This document shows positions 27,201 through 39,300 of a DNA stretch of 64,000 nt, one piece after another. The notes beneath the pieces were generated by a model. The model was not told the origin of the DNA and ran no database searches. It saw only the letters and a list, made by a program, of their open reading frames with translations. Within the stretch, counting starts at the first letter, position 1, and each line of letters opens with the position of its first letter. Made by a program: the position numbers and the translations under genes. Origin of the DNA: Amaurobius ferox (taxonomy: Eukaryota; Arthropoda; Arachnida; Araneae; Amaurobiidae); NCBI GenBank assembly GCA_951213105.1, contig OX578138.1, forward strand, positions 64,207,040-64,271,039, in the 5' to 3' direction.

Positions 27201-30200
27201 GAAATTTGAGTCAAAAATAGGTGCTTCTATTGTCATTTAAATGTTATTTTCTTTTGGACAACAGATAACACTATATGAATTTAAAGATTTTGATCTTGGC
27301 ACTGAAAGTAAAGGGGTAAGAGCTCTTCATGATAAACAATTGAATGACTGCCATTTACAACAAATGTTGCCCTCAAGTTAGTTGAAATTGTAGCTACATA
27401 GAATTAGACATATATGTAATATAATAGCATATATTTCACCTTTATGAAACAAATTATGTTTACCTTGGTACTAATGGTTTTGATATGGCAATGGCACCTT
27501 CCTTGCCATAGTACATAAATACCATCACACCTATCCAAAAAATATGCACATCTACAAGCCATGCCATCTGATTTGATTGATGGTTTATATTGTCAAGATC
27601 TCAGTGTCACTTTAAAAAAAAAATTATAATTAAGAATATATTTTCCCTCAAGTCATCTGTTTCAATTTTCCTGTGTTAACTTAAGGATAAAAAAAGTCCT
27701 AAACTTGCTGTTTCAGCTTTTGGGATATTTTCATACTGTTTTTAGTCAAGCATAAATGCTGAAGAAAGGTAGGTTTGTGCTTTTATAAAAATATGATAAA
27801 GAATGGTAAATATTTCTAACATTTATAGAAAAGTAATTCAATTCATTTTACAAAAATGTTAGAAATAATTTTGATTATTTCATAGATTTTTTTAAAAGTA
27901 CAATTCTTTTTTCTTTTTAACATCTGTGCTTGCAAAAAAAATAATAAAAAGTAAATGAGCTAGAGGTTTAAAATTCTTTTCCATAAGGTAACATGGAAAA
28001 ATAACTGAAACAAGTGGCTGAAGAGAAAATTTCTTCCTACAGATTTATTAAGTCTTAATTATAGTGATTATACAAAATCAACATGAGAGCAAAATTAAGT
28101 GAAATAGAAATCTGCAAATATGAATGTTAAAACTAAATTTTTGGTGTATTGTTCAAAATTGTTTTCAAACAATAACTATTTTACCACTGTAGATCCTAAA
28201 TATCCCAATATTAAGAGAGTTTATGCAACAAAAAAAGTTATATTTATATTTTTCTAAAAATTATCTGCAAAATTAGCAAACATTTAAAATGTATCTACAT
28301 ATGATGTACATTTTATAGGTCTGTAAAAAGAGTCTGGAGAGGCTAACAATACATCTGATAAAAACAAATAAGCACATATCAATGATGAAAAACGCTTAAA
28401 AAAAAATTGCTCAGATAAGAATCAGCGATTTTATAACATAACACAATTCTCACTTCTCTCCGTATAGTAGATGACTGCTCAGTCTTTAGAAAATTCAATA
28501 GGAGTTCAAAGAGATTAGGATATTTTTTATATGGTTCAATTACGTAGCCAGTACTTTCAATCATTTGGCCCAAAGTCCATAAAGCAACCTGAAAGAAAGA
28601 TAATACAAGACATTAAAAAACAAAAACCACTCAAATTACTTTTTAAAACAATCAAAATCATACTTCTCTTTTAGGTAAAGAAGATGAATCCTGCATCATA
28701 TCGAGGACTATAGGCATCAGCTCATCCATCCATTTTCTCATTTCAATGCCACTCACCTAAAATATTTAGAACTGCATTATTTAAACTAACATAACAGGTA
28801 TTACAGATATAGCAAAGTACAAAGACAGTCCTACCTTTAACAGTCTGCTCAAGTTAGGTATATAAAATAATAGATAAAAATGATAAAAATAAAGTCACAT
28901 GCTCTTCTTTAATTTTATCAAGAAAAAAATTAAAAATCAGTAGATAAGTATTCATAATTTCTAAATTTGAATAATTAACAGATAAACCTTCGAATATAAA
29001 AATGTTGAAGACCCAGACCGTCTGACTCATACAGAGGACATGAGCAACTAATTGGATGGCCGAGAAGGGAATATAAAAATGTGTAATTCTTCAAAATTAC
29101 AAAATTATTATTTTTTTTTTAATATGAAAATGTGTAATTCTTCAAAATTACACATTGTTCATTCTACAAGCTGCTATTTTAAATACCTCTAAACAGCTAA
29201 AGATTCCCCAATTTGTTTAAAAAACCATTATTCCACTAACAGAGTGGTATTACATTTCATTATCTAACTATTAAAATCTATCTGACATATGCATATATAA
29301 CTTATCTCCTAAAGCTTATGAGGTGTCAAAAACTCATAATAGCTTGATGCAGCTGTTAACTATTCAAAGTCTTTTTATTGTGACTGTTGAAAATTAATAT
29401 TTCAACAGTCACAATAAAAAAAGATCTTATGTGGGCAACACATACATGAATTTTTTTAGATTCATATCCATTTATGTTTCATATTACATAATGCATTAAT
29501 TTAGGTTTTATTGCACAAAATAATGCATAAAATGGATAAGTATTTGAAATTATATCTAATTTACAGTTATAACACATTTCTTTCCCTTTTGGCAACAGCA
29601 CATTATAAAATATCGCTAGCTCATAAAATTGTCAAAAAATTGAAATATCACAAAAACAGTTTAGTCAAGTCATAAGGTTGTTTTTATTCATTTTGTCATC
29701 CAAAATCACACACAATAAAATAAGATGTTTGTCTTTATGTCTATCTATGTGTGTCATTTGTAGAGGAAATTCGACAACTATGAAATTTGACACTGGGTAA
29801 TTGAGCTCCTGGTACAACATACCTGAGCAAGATTTTTTTTTTTAAATTCGAATTTGTTTTTTAGTTATTTTATGTTAAAGCACGATTTTGAGCAATGTTC
29901 ACACCCCATCTTAAAAACGTATCCACTTCTACAATTTTTATCATTATTATTATTATTACTATTATTATTTTTATTATTAATTTTAAGTTGGGAAAATTTT
30001 GCTCAAGAGCCAAAATTTTTTTGTTACAGAATTTATAATTCTGATTCTGGACCAATGAAAAAGCTTAAAAAAGCTAAATATATACCCATCTTTAAAACTT
30101 ATTTTCTAATACAATTTGTGTAATACAATTTCTATTTCTTTTTTAACTTCAGCTAAATGTATATCAAAGGATCCCATGGGCCAAAATTTTGAGAAAGGTC

Positions 30201-30501
30201 TTAGTCTTTTTAAAACAGATTTTTAAAGATCGACAAAATCTTGTGAATTTTTTGAAAATGTTCACTCTTATCTAATCATGGTTTGTTCTCTGCTTTCTCT
30301 TTGAAAGAAAGGATTCCGTTTCTAATTTTATATTTTATTTTACTTACCGGTTACTATGATTGCAAAAAATGTTGACCGATATGTGGTCGTGGGGAGGGGA
30401 GAGAAGAGATTTAAGCCATGTTGTTTCCTTCATGTCTTCATGAGAGGTTAAAAAGGATTTAGGTTTCTATTTAAATCGTGCTCATAGGGAGGAGTTAATT
30501 T

Positions 30502-30532
<31 letters not shown>

Positions 30533-33500
30533 AGCATATTACAGTCATTCTGCCAGTATACACAAATTGCATGCAATTTTCAATATTATTTATATAAATA
30601 AAATGTATTGAGATTAATGAATTCGATTACCCCCCAAGCAACACAGCGTACATTTTCTAGTTACAAAACAAGCATTAATTTAATACATTTAGGCATATTT
30701 CAGGTTTTGACAACTTTTGCACGCCAATTTGAAAACAAAAACAGGAGTTTTAATTTTCTAAATTATACCAAAATCTAATCCTTGCTAAGAAAACATTTGT
30801 GACTTAACTTCTAAATTTCATTAAATTATGCCATGCTAAAAATAGTTTTCTCATATTCTAGAGTGCTCAATAGCATGTTAATCCATAAAAAAAACTTGAA
30901 TTGCAAATTTTTTACCCCATTCCAATACTTTCCCCATACATTAAATTACCATGTATTGTAGGGTAAGTAAAAAAAAGAATTAAGAATTTCCATTGTCCCT
31001 TTATGTATGCCATAAATTTTTTGTTCAACACAGATGAGATTTAAATGATAGCCTATAGTTCTTAAATGAGTCCGTTTAGATCATAGGTTCTCAACGTGGG
31101 CGATAACGCCCCCTTGTGGGCGTTTGAGACTTTCAGGGGGGCAGTAGAAGACCCAGAGAAAATTAGGGGGCGTTGAGATGGTACGGAGGGGCAGATTAAA
31201 AAAATATAGTTTAAAGAAGACAAAAAAAAAACACGCTAATCACGTACTAACTAAAGTAAACTTTAATATTGGTTAATTTTTGTTATTGTATGTATTTTAA
31301 TCATTTTTATCATGTGTCCGAAAATTCACATATTTCGGTAGTTCGGAAAGTGGATGAAAATTGAACTTAAAGATTCCATTACATTCAGATCTACATTAAA
31401 TTGGATGATATAAAAATTTTTAATTTTAGATTTGAATTAAAATTTTTCAAATATTCCAATTTCACGTGAAATATCTCATATATAAATGCAGGTAAAGTTA
31501 ACAAAAGCCTGTTAATAAAAAATAGCAAAAAATATGCTTGTAGCAATTCAGTTATAACAAGTTTTTGCTAAATAACGTAATTTTTGCAATCCTGCAAGAA
31601 TTGACTGTATTATCTGTGCTTGTTCTAACCCGCACTCTGCTCCAGCATCACCCTTGCCCCTGCGCTTTACTTCGCCGGGTGTTATAAACGAGTCACTGCA
31701 TGTTTATCTTATTCCTGTCGTTGCGTGTTATATGTCTTCAACCTATATAAAGGCAGTGATTGTTCATTTTATTTTCATTAGCATTATCGCGCACAATTGA
31801 TGACAGGGTTTTAAAAGTACACTAATACTACTCACGTATCTGTAAAGTAAAAACCATATCGGAAGCAAAAAAGAAGAGGCGGCAGTATAGTGTGGATTAT
31901 ATTAAGTACGAATTTATTGAAAATCCCACAAATCCATCATCGCCAGTGTGCCTTATTTGTCAAAAAACATTTTCAAATGAAGCGATGAAGCCTTCTAGGC
32001 TTCAAGATCATTTTAATAAAATACACCCGGATAAGAAAGACAAAGATGTGACCTATTTTCAAGACATGAAAAAGAAGTACGAAATTCAGCCAACTGTATC
32101 AAAACTTTTTTCATCAGCTTCTAAGCAAGACGATGACAAACTTCGAGCTTCATACAATATCTCATTGTTGATTGCTAAAACATGCAAACCACATACTATT
32201 GGGGAAGATTTAATTTTACCAGCAGTAAATGAAGTAATAACCACTGTGCTCCATAAACCAGCTGCAGATATTATTCGAAAAATTCCTTTGAGCAATAGTT
32301 CTGTGCAAAGACGAATTGATGAGATGACTGAAAACATTGAAGAATCATTGTGCAATCATCTGCAGACTTGTCAACTTTCAATTCAGCTGGATGAGTCCAC
32401 TTTACCAACCAATGAAGCATTGTTATTGTCATACGTGAGGTTTATCAAAGATGAGAAAATATGTCAAAAACTATTGCTTGCTACGAATTTGGAAATAGAT
32501 ACAAAAGGAGAAACCATATTTAATACACTGGAAAAGTTTTGTGACGAAAAGGAAATTCCTTTTAATAATATTTTGTCAGTTGCTACGGATGGCGCACCTG
32601 CTATGACAGGGCGTCACAAAAGGCTTCATAGCGTGCTCAAAAAATAAAGTTCCTGACGTGCTTGCTGTGCATTGCGTAATTCATCGCCAGCATTTGGTTG
32701 CGAAAATTTTGAGTGAACGCCTCCATACATCACTGCAATATGTTATCAGAGCAGTTAATAAAATCAGAAGTAACTCGTTGAATGACAGATTATTTAGTCA
32801 GCTTTGCATTGCCAATGATGAAGATTTCAACCGATTGCTGCTTCACACAGAGGTGCGCTGGCTGTCAAAAGGCTCGATTTTACAATCTGTTTGGGCCTGT
32901 GATAGAGTTCCTAGGAAACAAAGACACGGAATTGCGCAACAACCTTATCTCATCAAAGAAAGATATTGCGTACTTGACAGACCTGTATAAATTGTTTAAT
33001 GATGTCAATCTCCAACTTCAAGGCGACGACTTAAACTTGATTAAGACAAAAAATAGCGTTGCTGCTTTCGTGTCCAAACTGCTATTATACAAAAGAAATA
33101 TCGGCAGACGCGAATTCAATAACTTCCCAAATTTATCAACAGTATCATTCAAGCACGACGACTTGCTTGTTTACTGTCAACACTTGGAAAACCTCCACAG
33201 TGATTTCAAGGAACGATTCCAGGAAATTTTAAACATGGACATACCAGACTGGGTTTTGGATGCTTTTTCAAATGTCAACACAGCAGGATCATCCCAGTTA
33301 GAAGAACTAATAGAACTGATGACAAATGAGGAATTAAAAATGAAATTCAAGAATGGCTACTAAGAATTTTGGCTGCAGAAGCCGATTTTGCAACTGTACC
33401 CTGGATTATGGTCGATTGTTCAATGATTTCTGATAGCATTCCCATCTTCCTATTTAGCTGAACGTGGATTTAGTGCTGTAGCAACGTTGGTAACTAAAAA

Positions 33501-36263
33501 GAGAAATCGGCTTCATGTTACTGAACGCAGCGACTTACGGTTGTTTTTAAGTAAAATCGAGCCTGATATTAACAAACTCCTTAAAATGCATCAAATTCAA
33601 ACTTCTCATTAGATAAGTTATAAATTCAATGTCTTTTGAATGTTAATAAAAATACTTTTCAATATAATTAAGTATACGTTTTAATTGTTCTCATTGAAAC
33701 AGTCTTCTTTAAACTCAGAAATAGAATAGGGCCATATCCTATCTTATGACTATAGTATATAATATTACACGTTTAAATATAATCGTGGCAATAGCTGTTT
33801 CAGATTCGTAAGTAAAAAAAATTGGGGGGGCATTAGGAAAAAAAAAATATTCTCAAAGTGGGCGGTGGGCAAAAAAAGGTTGAGAACCTATGGTTTTAGA
33901 TCAATCAGTCACTGATACCCACCTGTGGAAGCTTCCATAACTTAAGGTTCATCCTTGACGAAACAAACCTATGGCAGACATATTGATTTATCAACTTTTG
34001 AGCAGATATGATATTTTGTAGGCCATAGCTCCTATTTGTTTAAGGAACCTATTATTTCATTATTAGCTAAGAAACATTTGCAAACCCTTAACAATCCCCA
34101 TATTTAATTATTAACACCCACCTTTGATTTTATATCTAAACCAAATATATTTAATACATTTAAATTAGTTCAAAATGGAGATGAAAAATTCAACCATGAA
34201 ATGAATTAATCATATTTTAATCTTTTCCGAAAATTGGGACAAAGAAATAATTAACTTGAGTGTAGCTTTACTTGACTTTCTCATACCAGAATCCATTTTC
34301 TTTCTTATACATATATATTTATTTATTTATTTACTTTACTTTACAAGAAAAATTTTGAAAAATCTGTATCATTGATCAAAATTATCACAATTTTAGCATG
34401 CTACCCTTCATTTTTAAAGGGCTTGAAAAAATCTTTCAATTGATACCAAGTTTGAAGATGTACCCTCTGGGGAAGAGGATAACTTGCACCCTATAAAGAT
34501 GGCTAATGACATCACAATCAGGAAGTATTGAGATCGTGGAGTCATAAATAACCACTTTTATGCATGATTATGTCAAATTTTGTCCTATGCTGCCATGCTA
34601 AAATATATCACATTTCAAATCAATTTTCAAATTTTAAAAATCTTTATCTTGTTCAAGATTTTTCCTTAACAAAACCAAATATAAAGTTTCGTGAAAATTC
34701 ATTAATATTTGTGGCAGTTATCATGTACACAAGAAATCGACCACACACCCAGTAGCAGAATATTTCTAGCTGATCTGCGACAAAGATTGAGGGTTTGAAA
34801 ATTTATCTGCAGCTTGCACGTTGCCTTAGCTTCTGTGTTTTTCATTGGTTGTTTCCAAAATTAGTCGTTTTATGTGTACTTCTTATATATTTCAAGTATT
34901 ACATAATTTTGTTTATTATTTTAATGACTATTTAAATTGTACTTATTAAATTGAAAATAAAATTATATATGAAATTTTAGCTTATTCTCCAAAAAATAAC
35001 TAATTTATAAATATATATTGTTTTAATTACGTTAAAAGAATAACTTTTTATTTCATTAATTATAATTCATATATTTCTAGCAATATTAATTAATAACATG
35101 CATTTATAATTGCTATGTCCTTATTTTTGGTATTTATTAAATTTTAAAAATTTATTTCTGATCTTTTTCTTAACTTTTTCTAATTTAAAATTTGTCTTTA
35201 AGCCATTGTCAGTTTCCTCATTTTTTCCATTTCTTAAAGGTTTCCCAAAATTACAGATTTTTGTTAAATATCACTAATTATTTTCCAACCTTGTTTAAAA
35301 TTGTACCAATGTTTTTTCATTATAGGACATTCAGGTGTTTTGCACACAATCATTCAAGATTTTTCAGATTTTTTTAGTAATATTACTGATTATTTCCTTA
35401 TTGCCTGCCCACTTTTTTTTTTAAGTTTTCTCGCATTGATCATTTTACTCTTTACTTTTCAAACTGAAGTACCATATGTAATAATTTATTGCTTTTTTTT
35501 TTTACAGTTAAGAAAAACAGACACAAATTTCTGTTTAAATTAATATTTATTGCTAATAATTCTTGATTTTTTTATTAATTTATAGTCCTGTTTTTATCTT
35601 TTACCCACTTATTCCATAATCTTTTCAATCATCGCGATCACGAATATTCCAATAATTTTTTCCGTGACTTTATCAGACCTTGTGAATATAGTTTTGTAAG
35701 TTAATGTCTGTCAAGCAGCAGTTTTATTTATTGTAATTTTGGCTAATGTCATTCTATTTTCCATATGATTGTTTATAGAATGTACATATGTAGGTTAAAG
35801 TGGAACAACAATTAACGATATCAGCCCTTCAGCTGGAAAAAGTTTGGTTTTCAAATCTCCCATCCCTTCTTCGCAGCGAGTGCAGCACTTCTCAAGGGCT
35901 CGCTCCTGTCATATCTGCAGCATATTTGGGAAACTCTTTCTTGCATACAAATTATTTTATTTTTAATTTATTACAAAGCAAAATATGTTATTATGAATAT
36001 CTGAACAATTAAAAACTAATTTGGCAAACTGAAAATTTTCGTACGTGATATGAATTCTGTTTGCACAAAATGTACATGCAGTAGGTCCCCGTACTATTGG
36101 AACTGCCCACTTTGCAACAGGTATTCGTGGTCTTTAGGGAGACATAGGGGCAGGAAAAGAAAGGAGTAGGCGGAAAAGTGGATGAAAAGTCAGAAGAGGG
36201 CTCAAAGAAAAAAGTTGCTCACAAACGCGTTTATTTTCTTTCTGTTTTTGGCAAATCGGATTC

Positions 36264-36313
<50 letters not shown>

Positions 36314-39300
36314 TAAAATAACCTGTAAAATAGGCTGCTACAGATGGACATCACTCTAAAAATCAAAACATATTCAGGAGGTCCTAAAACATATTAATAT
36401 TGGCATCAAAATCTCGAGATCTGAAAATTTTCGTGAAAACAATACTTTCGCTATACTTTGAACGAAAAAGTAAAAATGCATGTTAATACAGAGCAAGTCT
36501 ATAGTTTCCCTCATTAAAAAAGAAAAATAATAATAACAATCAGTTTAAACTTTGAAATTAACAGTTAGTTTAGTAGTAAAGTCACCATAGTTAATTTTTC
36601 AACTTGACTGAGTATGAAATTAAAATGTGTCACTGAAATTTGAATATAATAATTAAATATTGCATTTGAGTTGGCGATAAAATTAAAAAGTAAACATTGA
36701 TATTAATATTAGTTTAAAAAAAAATAACTGAACTTACTTGAGCTTGTTCACCAATTGCAGCAAGAACGCTTATAATAACTCCAGGATTAGGGTCAGGATC
36801 CTTCAGCTTAGGAATGAGCACCTAAAATATTCAATTAAAAAGCTTTTTTATACTTTTTTTATTTTGAGACACACAATATAAAAAATGTGTTTTTAAAATA
36901 TTTTATTAAAATGTTCTTTTAAGAATATTATCTGAAATAAATATGTACATAAAACAATAAAACATTAATAGATAAACTAAACTTTATTCTAACATTTAGC
37001 AAAGAATATATTGTAGCCACTTATGTATTATTGTGGCTACTTATCATCTATATTCCTTATTTTATTACTGATTTGTTTCTAGATGCAGTAGATAATTTTA
37101 TTTACAAAATTGAATCATTTCTTCAATATGTAACTATTGGTGGCATGAAGGTAATTAATTTAGACTCTGAAAACAATTATTTCCTTTATTTCAAAAACAG
37201 CTGTTTCCTTTATTTGTTACTATTCTTTTTTCCTGATGAATGATTTTTTTTTTTTTTCCTTTTTTCAGAATCAATTGTTCATTTATATTTAACTGTGTTT
37301 TCCCTTTGTTGATACCATGAACAAATTTAATTGGAAACCGGTCTTTTTCCTCAATATGCTAATTGTTAGTTTTCTTTTTCTGATTGATGGTATCCCATTT
37401 AGTTTTCAAAATCAGTTTTTTTTTTAATTTTTTTTTTTTATTATAATTTCTGTCGTTACAACAAATTTAATAACAGATAAAATAAATTTATTTTTATCTT
37501 CCATAACAGGTCTTTTCTTTTTTTTGTTATGCGCTACTAGATTTTGTAGTCTTGAATATTTACAATTAACTTTAGCATTTTGAGCAAATATTTTACAATC
37601 TTCTGCTGTTTGATTTGTTGTTTCATACTCCTTGGAATTTTTTTTTCATTTAATTACTTTTAAATATCCAACATCTGTCATCATCCTCGATCATCTGTTG
37701 AGAGACATTTCCCAACCTTTGTTGTAGTAAATTTTTAATCCTGAAGGAGGCTTTTTTTGCCTTGCAAACCTTCTGATACATACTTTCAACTGTCTTATGC
37801 TGTTACTAACAATGTATTTTAATTTTTAGAATATATTTTTTTAAATGACAGTGTACATATTTTTTCTGGATGACATTTTTTGTAGAAAAATGTTTAATAT
37901 ATAAAAAATATATAATTATTTCTAAATGTACCAAATGGCTACTATCTTAGGGATAATTTGTGCACAATTAATCTTTCTCACCAAGTTTGAAAACTGAATT
38001 AGGCCCAAATTGTCTTTGATTGGCATGCACTTCTTAAATAGACATCTAAGAATTAATAATAGGTTATGAGAAAAGAAGAATCCTAGTAACTCCATTCACC
38101 AACTTTGTGAGTGATTTAATTCTGATACATTTCTATGTATATTATACTTGGCTTGGAACAATGCACAGAAGATTTAAAAACAAAATAAAATAGAATTTAA
38201 TCTCAAAAGTTGAGATTTTATTCTTCAATTTTAAAGAAATCATTACATAATAAATTTCTAAAAATCTAACAAAATATTCAAAATTTTGAGGAAAAATTAC
38301 ATTGAGAACAGGTTCCATATATGGTCTTATGAGCCTAGGTGCATTTGCACCAAGATGTCCCAGCATTTTTGCACTCTGCTCTTTATTCCTACCAATTCCA
38401 GAATGCTCCAATTCAGTTAAAATCTATAAGAGATGAATAAATAATAATAACTAATAAAAAAAAGAATGCAATAGAATCATACAAACATAAAGAGTAAACA
38501 GAAAACTCTTTTAATTTCTGATATAATGAGAAAGAGAAGGCAATATAACAATACAATATTATAAATACAATTACAATATACGAGGCTAGTATAAGTTTTT
38601 AGAAAAAAAATACACAAAATATATTTGTATGGGAATAAATTGTTTTATTGCTTTTCAAAATATTCGCCTTTAGCATTAATACATTTTTTCATTTGAATAA
38701 ACCAGTTTTCAAAATATGCCATTTAGGAGTTAGTATAGTAGAAACATGTGATTTATAAGCTTCAACTACTTCTTCTGGGCTGTTAAATCGTTAACCATGC
38801 ATTTTATATTTCCTCCCATCGAATAGCAAATTTTCATTATAAAACTATTCAACGGGGTACTGCGAGTGAGATTGAAAATATATTTCTGCCGTGAAATATT
38901 AAAGAAGTTGTTATTTACCACCTATTTGGAGCCAGTAGACTCCCAGCTTAAAAATTTTCTGAGTTACAGTATTTTGGTTTGAATTTCATCATCCCACCTA
39001 AATTTCAACTCCTGATTAGACTCAGTGAATTAGGATTGGGTTTCTATTAGACAGTAGAAGAAGTTAGAAGAAATAGGAACTAGGAAATATGAAACTCCTT
39101 GACCCTTTTCCATATGACAATAGGAAAAATTCCTCAATTTGCAATTTGATCGTCACTATTGCATGGGAGACAATTTTTTCTACCTTTATTGTAATTTCTG
39201 AACTGTGTTAAGTGTAAGAAAAATTAAACACTTTTGTTATAGTTGAAAATTAAGCACAGCTGTCATAGTTAAAGACTTATATAAATACTAAATTTATGTG

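Noticed and set aside
29854..30123. 89-codon Leu-rich plus-strand frame
   Set aside because: Comes from a (TTA)n-like tract inside a decayed repeat.
35192..35543. Phe-rich plus-strand frames, possible membrane protein
   Set aside because: Composition effect of T-rich intron sequence; no start context or conserved residues.
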